DNA of 64,000 nt, taken from NCBI RefSeq assembly GCF_963675165.1, contig NC_087392.1, positions 1 to 64,000 on the forward strand, given 5' to 3'. The stretch is from Halichondria panicea. Lineage: Eukaryota; Porifera; Demospongiae; Suberitida; Halichondriidae. Under the pieces are notes generated by a model that saw only the letters and a program-made list of their open reading frames with translations, ran no database searches and was not told where the DNA came from. This document shows positions 13,217 to 24,056 of this stretch, piece by piece. The position numbers were made by a program, and so were the translations under genes. Position 1 is the first letter of the stretch. Each line of letters opens with the position of its first letter.

Positions 13217-14545
13217 ATGAATTTTGTTTACATTTACCCTTACATAAGACTGAGCCTGGAGGTGTGGCTAAAGATCTTAATAATTATGTTGCTGTATGTA
13301 TTGATTGTTTTGGCTGTGAGAGTGGCCTCATCTCTGGAGACTCTAAGCAACGGCTGGGATCCACTGGACTCTGTGCAGGATGATTATGTGTCCATAGCGT
13401 ATCCAGATGGTGGTGTTAACCCAAGACTAGTCAACTATGTTATCAACAGCACTGTACCTTCTACTGGGAGGCCGTACACAATGTATGTGGCTGTGTTAAA
13501 CAGTGGTCTCCCAAGCTCATTCACGCTGGAGTTACCCTCTCAAGGTGTACCTACATGTGTTAATTGTTCAGAGAATCAAATACACAGCATGCACAGGTTG
13601 TTGCCATCCTATGAAGACGTCTAGCACAGCAAGACTCCACAACTGTAGTTATGCTACCAACGCTGGCTTCTTCAACACAAAGGATGGATGTTGCATAGGC
13701 AACCTCATCACTCATGGCAAAATAGTGCAAGTAAGTATCTTGTTTAATATAAGCTGATCAGGGTACTAACTCGTGCAGGTTTTCTCTCTGAGTAGAGTTA
13801 ACTTTGCCCTCAGTAAGAAGGCCTATCAGATTGGCTACATGCCTGAGACTGTGCTTAAAAGCTCTGACCTGCAGGAAGGTATCAGTGGGGCTGGGTGGCT
13901 TGTACGAAAGTAAGTACCTTCTTACACTCACTTTCTACTACATGTATTACATTTTAGCAGAGACATTACTTAATTGTAATTCACTGCCCATTGTACATGA
14001 TACTGGCACTGAGTTTAGTACAGTCTAGTATTATGCTCCTGGCCAGTATTATTATTGTACATGCAGTAGCACTAATAATTATGTGTATTATTTTGTTCCC
14101 TTCCCTCCCATGCAGTGGTAGCTCGTATGTGAACAAAAGTCAAGAGGTTGAGGGGCTATCTAAAGAGTTTGTGAGTGAGAAAGCACCGCGCTCTGGTGTC
14201 GGTGTGGCTGCTAATGGCTCACTGTTCCTGTTACAGGTGATATATACTGATACTATAATGGCCTGCACAATACTCTCATGCAGGTAGATGGTGAGGAGGA
14301 CAAACACGAGGGGCTGGATCTGTGGGAGTTTGCTGAGGTGGCAATCTCATGTGGTCTAGCCCATCTTGTGGTTAGTTGCTAATGTGTGTTGATCATTGTA
14401 TATACTCCCCCATTGCATGCAGAACCTGGATGGTGGAGGGAGCAGTGTGTCTGTACAGAATGGCAAAGTTATTGACAGACCAACTTGTTTAGACATCAGC
14501 TTGCTCTGTGAGAGACCAGTGACAAGCATTACCTGTATTCATTAA
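13217..14545 (+). CDS. NAGPA: NAGPA-type phosphodiester glycosidase, membrane-anchored
   Basis: Six exons (13217-13544, 13597-13730, 13779-13909, 14116-14236, 14284-14370, 14423-14545) give 307 aa. A hydrophobic segment near residues 17-35 is followed by a luminal NAGPA domain (PF09992 type). Family landmarks are CSYATNAGFF, GCCIGN, GAGWLVR, GLDLWEFAE and the signature NLDGGGS. NAGPA removes N-acetylglucosamine from mannose-6-phosphate diesters on lysosomal enzymes in the trans-Golgi. Vertebrate NAGPA is a longer type I protein with EGF repeats and a C-terminal anchor. Here the protein ends soon after the catalytic domain and the anchor is N-terminal, predicting type II topology. Without the 52-bp first intron the frame hits a stop, so that intron is needed. 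Confidence 0.85.
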
Positions 14546-14617
14546 CGTGCTTTGTGTGAAAATTATTATTGTCGTCATCATGACGATCATTACCTATGTT
14601 GTCATAGTAATTGAGTA

Positions 14618-15814
14618 ATGAGTTCTCCAACAAGCAACCTCAAGAAGCCCAAGAGAAGTCCATTGCCTGCAGCAGGCCGTCGGGATGGGTTAGTTACATT
14701 GCCTGCTCTGTGTGTGTGTGCTTACTGTAGTTTCCCGCAGCGTTCCCTTTCGACAGCCTGCAGATTGTAGGCCCTCCCCTAGTCTAAAAGCTTCTGCTGC
14801 TACTGGTGGTGGTGATCTACTGGCGTCCATGGCTCATAGATTAGCCTCTGCTGAGGGAGAGCTGCAGAGTTATAAGAGAGAGCTTGCAGAGAAGGTGATG
14901 TTCGTGCGTGTATTGTACTGATGTGTGTGATTGTTGGTGTGTGTGTGCAGGAGGTATACATTCATCGACTAGAGGAGAGACTCAGACTTACTACAGAGGA
15001 GGACAGAGGGACACTAGAAGCACGCTGTCTGGCATTGCAACACCAGGTTGAGGAGATGGAGGTAGTTATGTCCGCCCACCCCCACCTCTATGTATCCCCT
15101 CACTTGTAGGAGTTCCTGAATGACTATGGGATGGTGTGGGTGGGTGGAGACCAACACAAGGCAAATGATGACCAAGTGCACTTTGACCTCATTCTCAAGC
15201 ATATCCAAGAGCTGAATGGATTGTGTGAACACACTGACATTACAAGCACCTCGACTGGAGCCACCTTCAAGGTATATCTCTACTCACACTTGTACCAGTA
15301 GAGACACACTCCTCTACCACTAGAGTCGTCAAGCGGTACCACTCACACTCTATCAGAACGGATTGCTTCTCTTCAAGGGACCTTTCAGACCCTACTCCCA
15401 TCCCAGCACTCAGGAGTTACTGGCTGACCTTTGTGAGGGATATTTCCCCTCTGAGCTGCAATCCTCTTATCCTAATGGTGTGCCCATCAAGTGTGAGGAC
15501 CTGAGGGACACAGTGTACACACAACCCAGCTTCCCTGGTGGAGGGGATATGGTAGGGGAGGGAGAGACTGTGCAATCCTTCTTATCAAGACTCCCAGCCA
15601 GTGTAGTGAGGGGAGGCAAAGTGGTGGACATCAGGGCCAGCATTGCACACACACTCCAGGTTAGGGAGGGTACTGTAACCCACTGATGCACATAACTGGG
15701 TGCTTTTTCAGAGCTAACTTTGAGAGTCTATTACTTGTACTAGGAACATCCAATTTCAAATCTAAATCTTTATGTTGACAATAATAATTTTATTGTGGCA
15801 TTTGTATGAATGTA

Positions 15815-15864
<50 letters not shown>

Positions 15865-16264
15865 GGTGTTGAGGTGGTGAACACACCAGTACTGGAGGAG
15901 CTAAGAGAGAGGTTGACACTAGAGGAAAGACCACCTACTCCATCACACATGTGCACACTCAGAGTGCGCTCCTCTGATATGGTATGAGAACAACTATGCT
16001 GCATTAGTATTAAGGTATCAATGTTTACAGACCTATGTGCTTAAGATGAGACACAGTGACACAATTGGCTCTGTGAGAGAACACATAGACAGGCTGAGGT
16101 AAGGCCCACTATACACCAGTCCTACTCTAGTGTATTGTACATGCAGAGGTGTTGCACTGGACTACACACTCAAGTCATCATTCCCTCCAAGAACATTCAA
16201 TGACACAACACAAACACTGTTAGACCTTGGACTCACTCCAACTTCAAATTTGTTCATTTCTTAA
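14618..16264 (+). CDS. UBXN11: UBXN11-like (socius) SEP-UBX protein
   Basis: Eight exons (14618-14688, 14741-14894, 14951-15061, 15110-15271, 15324-15659, 15865-15981, 16031-16098, 16147-16264) give 378 aa with agreeing phases. The order is a short disordered N-terminus, a coiled coil (about residues 55-115), EFLNDYGMVWVGG, which is typical of UBXN11, a SEP domain (FKGPFRPY, GYFPSEL, PNGVPIKCEDLRD), and a C-terminal UBX fold ending GLTPTSNLFIS. UBX domains bind p97/VCP; mammalian UBXN11 has been linked to Rnd GTPases and actin. The acceptor at 15324 was chosen because it alone preserves frame into the SEP domain. Confidence 0.88.
15705..15772 (+). repeat. Dispersed 60-bp repeat fragment in a UBXN11 intron
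   Basis: TTTTCAGAGCTAACTTTGAG, then a variable stretch, then CTAGGAACATC and ATTTCAAATCTAAA. The same order recurs at about 39372-39440, and in diverged reverse orientation near 36960-37020. Confidence 0.7.
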
Positions 16265-16483
16265 TTATTATTACTTGTATAATTATATAATAATTATAAT
16301 TATACAGTATAATTTTTTATACTTTTATAATCAATTAACCGCGGCGTTTATTAAAATAATTACCGCAGCTACTGTAGTAGGGGTGTGGTCATTTGAACTT
16401 AACTGTTACCTACCCGCGGCTCTTTTCTGAGTCTAACCCAAAAATAATTTATTTTATTTTTACTTTTTATTACATAATAGGAT
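16265..16483. other. AT-rich intergenic region
   Basis: No gene seen. A possible splice acceptor (ATAATAG|GATATG) immediately precedes the next start codon, so the downstream gene may have a 5' leader exon here. Confidence 0.4.
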
Positions 16484-17704
16484 ATGTCGTTGTCGATTTG
16501 TGATGACAAGAAGAGTATTGTGGAGGAGACTGCAGGATTCAAGATATTCCTGAGAGACATTAGCCAGCCGATGGTGGATGCGTGGAGGGATACACAAGCC
16601 TTTGGATGTGAGTCTTTCACAGACTCCATACAGGTATGCTACGCCACACACAGGATTGTATTGATCCATGCATGCATGCATGCTACAGATATCTCAAGGT
16701 GATATATTCCAAGGTGCTCCGGCTGCAGACGCTATAGTAAGGAAGTGAAGGAAGTGTTGCTATTTGATATTGCATGGTACATGCTTTCTTCATAGGTGTC
16801 ACCAGCTAACAGCTATGGCTTCATGGATGGTGGGATTGATATGGTCTATTCCAGACACTTTGGTTGGCAGATGTGAGTTACATACCATATTTAAACATTA
16901 TGCAAACTTCGCAAGCGTTTGACCTTTTAAAAATGAAATCGCAAAACCTGAATTTATAGTACGTACTGGTAAATTACACACGATCCTTGCAGTGTATCAT
17001 GAGTGTTTGTACTGTAGGCAGGAGAGGCTACAGAAACTTCTGAGGGAAGAGCATGATGGAGAGCTACCAGTCGTGAGCTAAGCACTCACACACCTCACAC
17101 CCACTCCACTCTTTACACAGGGTCAGGCAGTCATCATTCCAGCGTACTCTAGCCTCCAGGGGGAGGGGTCTAACTTGTCTCCCAGTGTAAACCAGGGTAC
17201 ACCTATCAGCTATCTCATTGCAGCACCTACTATGAGGATACCTACCAATGTCAGCAAAACTGTCAATTCCTACTTAGCCTTCAGAGCTATACTCAGAGAA
17301 GGTGTATATCTCCTGCTAGTACTCCTGGCATTAGTATATTGTGTGTGTGTGTAACCCCACGCATGCATGTGCAGTGAGGGAACACAATCGTTGTCATCCT
17401 GACAAGCTCATTAGCTCCGTGCTGTGTCCCGGATTAGGGACTGCCGTCGGTAGGATGCCTTTCATGAGATGTGCCCATCAAATGAGAACTGCTTATAATG
17501 CTGTCATCCACCGCAATGTTCCTGCTATCAATTGTCCTCGTGACCTTAGTGAACCTTGCTCTGCACATGTGCAGTTGACTAGGGTAATTAAAACCACTAG
17601 TATCACTTTATGCTTGCACTATAATAATTATACAGTTTGGGGAGAATTCTGGAACCAAGTTCCCACCCAAAGCCACAATTGGAGAACTTTTTATAGAACA
17701 ATGA
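16484..17704 (+). CDS. Macro-domain-like protein
   Basis: Seven exons (16484-16633, 16689-16736, 16796-16872, 17018-17072, 17121-17301, 17375-17583, 17636-17704) give 262 aa. The core reads VSPANSYGFMDGGID, then GQAVIIPA, then YLIAAPTMRIP, then LCPGLGTAVGRM and CAHQMRTAYNAV. This is the usual order of a macro (ADP-ribose-binding) fold: an Asn/Gly-rich first loop, a central strand, and a GLGT-type phosphate loop. Macro proteins bind or hydrolyse ADP-ribose; whether this one is catalytic cannot be told. Reading through the last intron gives an unlikely tail, while splicing at 17584-17635 gives a compact C-terminus. Intron 3 contains a decayed MITE copy. Confidence 0.75.
16886..16998 (-). mobile_element. 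Decayed copy of the 220-bp MITE in a macro-gene intron
   Basis: It shares several blocks in reverse order with the element at 27708-27927, including TTCGCAAGCGTTTGACC-like and ACACACGATCCTTGC segments. It fills most of the 145-bp intron and lacks clear terminal repeats. Confidence 0.6.
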
Positions 17705-17802
17705 ACTATTAGAAACACTTTATATGACATCGTTATTGATAACAATAGTTTGTGTAAACATGAAGTGAGAGTCTTATAATAATAATACAGTCAATAATAC
17801 AG

Positions 17803-19157
17803 TCAATTTTCTTTGCCAGTTTTTAGCAGATTCAAAGCTTTAGAGAGATAATCAATTGCTCCTTCAACATCATCGTAATCAATGGCACTCGAGGCAAACT
17901 TGCAATACTTCTGAGCCTTGGTTGTCTCTCCAGCTCCTACCACCACACGGGCAACACTAGTACTTGCCACCTCTGGCTGACCACGAGGCCTGGGAACTGG
18001 TTTCACTTCAGGGGGTAGCTGAGGCCGTATCTGGTGGGGTTGAGGTTGTGGGGGTTGCTGTGGCCAGTTCTGGGGGGGTTGCTGTGACCACACCTGAGGA
18101 GGTAGAGGTTGGGGGGGTTCCTGCGGCCAGTTCTGGGGAGGTGCCTGCACTTGGGGGGATTCCTGTGGCCATTTTGGGGAAGGTGCCTGCACTTGGGGGG
18201 GTTGCAGTTGGGGGACTGGAGGAAGATCAAATCCTATTGGAACATCACTAGACGATCCTGGCTGGTTGCCATAGTTACCAGTAGGCTCATTCAGAGAAGC
18301 TGGTTCATCATGTTGTTCTTTGAAGCCTCCAGGAGGACCGGGAGTGGGCATGATGCCATTCTTGAGACACTTGTCAATCTCCACAGCTTTCCATTTAGCA
18401 TACTTCATCTTCCCCTCAATCTATGAGATACAACATGACACGATTACAGGGGCTAGCCCACTGGGCATCAATACGACACGATTACAGGGGCACTTTAATT
18501 ACCTCCTCAGAAAGGTCTCCGAATTGCTTGAGGGACATAAAGATCTGACTGGCAGTGAAAAAGCGTTTGGACAAATTCCTGGCAAAGTGTGTATAATAAA
18601 AAATAATGAACCCAGTACAACTGTAAAGAGCTTACTTGGTGAACCTTGCTGCCCTGTCCTCCTGATCAGCTGTGTCAAACAGATCCAGTGCATAGTTCTC
18701 AATACGCGCTTGAGCTCCAATAACATTATCACTTCCCATATCCTCTTTCAAATCAGGATTACACAATAGCTCGTTCTTCATCTGCAAGGAAGGGACGTGT
18801 CAGTTAAGGAAGGGGTTCCCAACTTATTCATAATTTATACCGTATCCAGTTTGTCCATGCTTTTGAACAAGTATGTCTTTCCCTCTGGAGATTTGCTCAC
18901 TTTAATGCCCTCCTGGACAGCATACAAGAGCACTACACGGGGGGTACACACACACACACACACATGAGCACTACACGGGGTACACACACACACACACATG
19001 AGCACTACAGGGGGGGGGGGGTACGCACACACGATGGAGTAGCCTCACCAAAGTAAGCCACTACAGGGTGCTCTCTCTCCAACTGCTTGTGGATAATGAG
19101 GAAAGGTTTGACAGCTTTTAGGTCCATCGGGATATCTCCTGCACGAGGTGTCGCCAT
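17803..19157 (-). CDS. VTA1: VTA1 / LIP5, ESCRT-III-Vps4 cofactor
   Basis: Five exons in transcript order (19157-19049, 18932-18841, 18781-18636, 18578-18503, 18420-17803) give 346 aa. The N-terminal tandem MIT-like region includes EHPVVAYFG, IENYALDLF and RAARFTKNLSKRFFTAS. A long Pro/Gln-rich linker of PPQVQAP- and PQPLPPQ-type repeats follows. The C-terminus AQKYCKFASSAIDYDDVEGA is the VSL domain that binds and stimulates Vps4. VTA1 assists ESCRT-III disassembly in multivesicular-body formation. The architecture and length match the family (human about 307 aa), with a longer linker. It converges with the macro gene 98 bp away and is head-to-head with the REPS-like gene. Confidence 0.93.
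18928..19022 (-). repeat. Triplicated splice-acceptor segment in VTA1 intron 1
   Basis: Three direct copies of GAGCACTACACGGGG followed by a (CA)n run. In transcript sense each copy carries the acceptor of exon 2 (CGTGTAG|TGCTC). Only the copy at 18932 continues into exon sequence. The intron also has a G/C homopolymer near 19012. Confidence 0.75.
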
Positions 19158-20366
19158 CTCTAGCTAGCTAGCTCTAGCCACAAAGTACAGTGTATGTATC
19201 CCTTTCCTTGCCATTCGTGAAATCTGGAACAGGAGCGTCTTTAGGTCGATCAATTAGTGTGGATCCGGCCTCACCACGCCTCCAAGTCATTCTATTAGTC
19301 TAGATCCGGCTAGCAATTCTAGCTGGGACTCCCAGTTCTAGCTCCTTTTGTTTAGCGTGTCAGAGACTGGGAGAAGATGATTGGCACTCCCTGGCTCCTT
19401 TGGATGTACAGCTGTCCAGATCCCTAGAACATACCCTCCATTCTGACGAGTTATCAGTGCATAGGGTGCTTACTAGATTCTTGCCAGCCAGTACAGTTCA
19501 AGCTACACACAGCACCGCTCAACTATTCTCTACCCCATTATCTAGCTAAATCTGGTCCAACTAGACAGCAGACACAGCTAGTTAATTCAGTAAAGCCAGG
19601 GGTAGCCCTACTTCTACGGTTGTTCAGTACCCACGGTAACAATTCCTCTGGGCTGGGCTAACTAGTTGAGCCACGCCTCCCAATTCTCAAGGCTAGGTAC
19701 ATGTCTCTGTCTAGCTGCTTCTTCAGCTTCTTGCTCAGTTTTGTGGCTTAGAGAAAGGCCAGCTACTCAGGGGGAAGAGTCCAGATGAAAGTCTGGCAGC
19801 CAGGTGACGTCCAAACGGTCAGTTATTCTTTCCACCAACTTTTTAATCTAGTCTAGTCCTGCTTGCACTGCTACTACTACTGCTGCCTACTGCTGCTACT
19901 CTTCCTAGCTAGTCAAAGGTTTCTTTTTTTTTTTTTTTTTTTTTTATAACTACATATGCACAAAGAGACATCAAAGCTTACATCAAAGGACACAGATTTT
20001 TAGCCTACTTGACTGATAAGGCGGTTACCTAGACTACAGTTTGTTTGTCAGGGAGGAGCTCACATACAACTTCATCTAATTCATCATAACGATTCCTTAC
20101 CCATTGTTGTAATTTCTACAACAGATTGCCAAGGAAAGAGGTATATGCGTTAGCTAGAAGTTTGTGCTGAGCCAGCAAACACATGACATCTAAAAGTTTA
20201 AAGGTGAATAGACTCCAGTATAGTATACAGTACATGTACAGTGTACAGGCGCTAGGCCCAGGAGCACTATAGAGAGGCAGTTTGTGTGAACACAGTGGGA
20301 CCAGGACTGTACCAGGGTAAGTGTTGTAGCCTGTGTGTACACCACCTCTATACTGTACGTGTAGGA
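19158..20366. promoter_or_regulatory. Shared upstream region of VTA1 and the REPS-like gene
   Basis: About 1.2 kb between the two divergent start codons. A 24-base T run lies at about 19922-19945. A likely 5' leader exon of the downstream gene ends near 20314 (CCAGG|GTAAGTG) and is spliced to 20365. The rest is single-copy sequence with no coding signal. Confidence 0.4.
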
Positions 20367-23143
20367 ATGGCTTTGTTAGAGGATGATGAGTTATTGGATC
20401 TGGAGGGACCCCCCAGCAGCAGTCAATCTGATCAATGGTCAGATAAACCTCTTTTCAGTGACAAACGGGACAAGAAGAATCGGCTTGAAGATAAACGAAG
20501 TTCCATTAGAGCACTCCCATGGACCAAGTCCAAGGATTCAACTCTTGAGAAAACTCCCAAGAAAAGCAAACACAATCGCAATAAGTCCGGATCTCGTACT
20601 CCCCCGGCCCCGGTCCCAGACTCTCCTAAACTATTGAGAGGAGAAGTTGTTCGAGGAAATCAACCTTCTCCTAATATCAAGAACAATCGCAAGACCTACT
20701 CCCAACTGGGAGACTGGTCTGATGAGGAGAGTGTTCCTGGCTACACATTCTCCAATGAGCCAGCCTTAGCCTCTAGTCCCTCCAAAACCACCTCACTATC
20801 AACAGAACCACTAGCCTCCCCTTGGACCACCTCCCTATCATCAACAGAACCACTAGCCTCCCCCTGGACCACCTCTCTGCCAACAGAGCCACTAGCCTCC
20901 CCCGGGAGACAGACCACTGTACAGTTCCCTGTCTTATTTAGTGGAGAGACGCAGGCACACACAAGCAGAGCCAGTGTTCCACTGTTGCCCATGTTCCCCC
21001 TTCAATCACCGACACAGTCACTAGGTCCACTTGAGGTTAGGGTACCAGCCAGCCCACCACTGGAAGCTGATTGGAAGGTTTCTGATGAGCTGCGGGACAA
21101 GTGCACTAGTCAGTTCCAAGAGTTGAGTACATCTGATGGTCTGCTGCAAGGGGACAAAGCTCGAGAATTCTTTGTCCTCTCCAAACTACCCAACCAAGAA
21201 CTATCAACTATTTGGTGGGTTTCTACACTGTGTTGTGTGGGCGTGTGTCATGTGTGCTGTGTGTGTGTAGGAGGCTGGCTGATGTGAACAGAGACAACGC
21301 TCTCTCTGAGGGAGAGTTTTGTGTTGCCATGAAGTTAGTCATGATGAGACGCAATGGCCACGAGATCCCATCCTCCCTACCAACCACACTACTACCTTAT
21401 CTAGTGTCAAGTGAGTGCCATTATATTGCTCTAGCATCAACCAGCCTTTACCACTAGCTACAGTGTACACAGTGGGACTTACACTAGAGTAGAATTGTTG
21501 CTTTTGTTTTTCAAATGTATGCTCAAGTGAGGGTTGTACCTCTGTGTGTGTGTAGGGAAGACTGGACCTCTCACCTCTACACTGGAGGGCACAGGTGAAC
21601 ATCACGTGTATAGTGTATTGCTGCTATTGATAATGAAACAGCTTTGTTTACAACAGGTGTCCTAGTTGATTTTGGAGGGGAAATCCCTGATATTAACACA
21701 CTGTTGGATTATGTGGAGGAAACATCTGAAGATACGTTGGACTTTGGAGTGATCGTTGCCCCTGGCGACACGCTGGTAGACCTTGGAGGGATCATTGCCC
21801 CCGGCGACACACTGGTAGACCTTGGAGAAGCCCCTGATATTGATACGATGATGTTCCTTGAAGAAGATACCAGTGATGCTAGTACAGCATTGGTTGAACT
21901 TGAAGACCCTGATATTAATATGCCAATTGGAGGAGTTGCCCCTGGCAACACGCTAGTTGGAGAGGTTGCTATTAGCGACGACGATGGTGACAGTACAATA
22001 TTAATGCGGAGACGTACGGGGTCAGAGGGCAGCATATCAAGACAACCAACAGCAACAGTTCGAAGGTCAAAAACACTTCGAGAGACTGGGGAAATTCTTA
22101 TCAACATTGACCAAGGAACGCCACAACCAACACACAAGACAAGCAAGTGAGCTAACAACACTGGGGGGAGCTAACAACGCAGGGGGGAACTAACTTAGAG
22201 AGGGCCATTACTTGCGCTAATGCTACAATAATGATGGTGTACTTAGATTCAGTGATTTATTTCAGCATTACCTGTATCTCTGAGACCAGACTGTCTGTGT
22301 AATGTCATGTGTTAACCTGGTGTAGGAAGTATCAAGCACTGGATTGCTCTGATGATGACTCTACAGATGGAGACTGGTTGGAAGGAAAGGTCAAAGGTCA
22401 CTCACGCGGCAAGTCTCTAGACCTCAACAAGATGATAAGTGGTCGAGATGGTAAGTGTGTGGGCGTACATGTATGTTGTGTGTGGGCGTGCGTATGTTCT
22501 AATTATATCCCCTACAGTTTTAAAGGACCTTCCGTTAGCTGAGCCCCCCAAACTTCCACCGGTAAGGCTACAGAATATTTATGTGTATATCATACTGTTC
22601 GTAACAACACCACAGCGTCCACATGCATCCCCTCCACTGGAGCACACCATCAAGGTAAGTAGCTGTGTATCATACATTCACTCCTTATATCTCGTTAGAC
22701 TGAGGAGGAGAGTGGGCGTGTGCGGTCCCTGTCCACTGGATCCATACACACACATAATGAAGCTCACGATACAAACACACTAGTGGAGGACAAACCAAAG
22801 ACATTAGTGGAGGACAAACCAAAGAGAAAGGTACATGTATGTACCCTCCCACCCCACCTCACACCTCACACCTCACACACACAGCACCGTGTGGCCCCAC
22901 GCCGCCCACCCCCTCCTGTCAAGAAGCCAGAGATAAAGACAGACAAGAAAGAGTTGCAAGTATCAATCCGACAACTTAAGGATCAGAACGCGGGTTTGAC
23001 TGAAGTGAATAAAGCTCTCGAGACTCAGCTATTCAAGGTGTGAAGGCAACAGTTAGTGTGTGTGTTTGTTGATTATCATTACTGTGCAGCTGATGGAGGA
23101 AAGAGTTCGTTTAGAGCACCAGCTGGAACTACTCAATATCTAG
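20367..23143 (+). CDS. REPS1: REPS1/2-like EH-domain endocytic protein
   Basis: Ten exons (20367-21214, 21271-21410, 21556-21594, 21657-22146, 22326-22450, 22518-22561, 22616-22654, 22699-22830, 22885-23037, 23090-23143) give 687 aa. An acidic, Ser/Pro-rich N-terminus with repeats of TEPLASPWTTSL precedes one EH domain (about residues 237-325; WKVSDELRDKCTSQF, FFVLSKLPNQELSTIW, DVNRDNALSEGEF). NGHEIPSSLP follows as in REPS. Then come repeats of APGDTLVDLGG, DKPK repeats, a PRRPPPPVKKP site and a C-terminal coiled coil. EH domains bind NPF motifs; REPS proteins link RalBP1/Ral signalling to receptor endocytosis. Only one EH domain is visible, whereas EPS15 has three. Confidence 0.78.
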
Positions 23144-24056
23144 CTGAACCTGTTTCTGTGTTGGCATAGACATATAATACCTGATTGTAAATGCATATTA
23201 ATGTTTTTCTGTCCTACAATAATTGATTGTAGTTATTATTCCACTAGCTCCTAGAGACAAACAAATATAACAATATTGTTAAAAAACAAGTATAATGTTA
23301 TAACAGAGTTAAGTGCTTGTTCGTGCCAGACTCTGCCTGCCTTGTGCATACTCGGCATCAACCTACACAGGGAGCATAAAAAACTTGCCACACAACATAG
23401 CTAGCTACTCATCTGTGTGTTAGCTGTTACAGTGGCTCCTCCACACGCAATCAACCTACACAGGGAGCATAAAAGACTTTCCATGCAACATAGCTACTAG
23501 CTTATCTGTGTGTACTCCTCCAGAAGTGATCAACCTACACAGGGAGCATAAAAGACTTGCCACACAACATAGCTAGCTAGCTACTCATCTGTGTATGCTG
23601 TTAAGGTGGCTCCTCCACACGTCATCTACCTACACAGGGATCATAAACCACACAACATAGCTAGCTACTTATCTGTTTGCATATGCTGTTACAGTGGCTC
23701 CACAGCAATTAATGAACCTACACACAGAGCATGAAAGACATGCCACACAACATAATACATAGCTAGGTACTTATCTGTTGTGTATAGATGCGGTGGCCCC
23801 TCAAAGAAGCTACGTATCTTTTGTTGTTGTGCAGACATCAACCTATACATCATAGAATGCATGAGACACTGTACATGTAGCCAGCCATACTCATCTCCAT
23901 ACATACATGCAGAGACAATCCACCTGCACACACCACCTCTCATAGTCTACTTTGTAATGAACACAATGATAGTATAGTAGTGGGCGATGAGATCCGAGCC
24001 CCACCCCCTAAAAAGAGATGTGGGGGCGTACAGTCAAGCCCCGCCCCCTCCAATAC
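23144..24056. repeat. Intergenic with about 110-bp degenerate tandem repeats
   Basis: From about 23350 to 23770 there are about five irregular copies of CAACCTACACAGGGAGCATA and CACACAACATAGCTAGCTAC blocks with TGGCTCCTCCACACG. Nothing coding is evident before 24057. Confidence 0.7.

Noticed and set aside
13545-13624. NAGPA ORF read straight on to the stop at 13624
   Set aside because: This gives a truncated protein. A 52-bp intron (13545-13596) restores the frame and aligns with the family up to the AGFF block.
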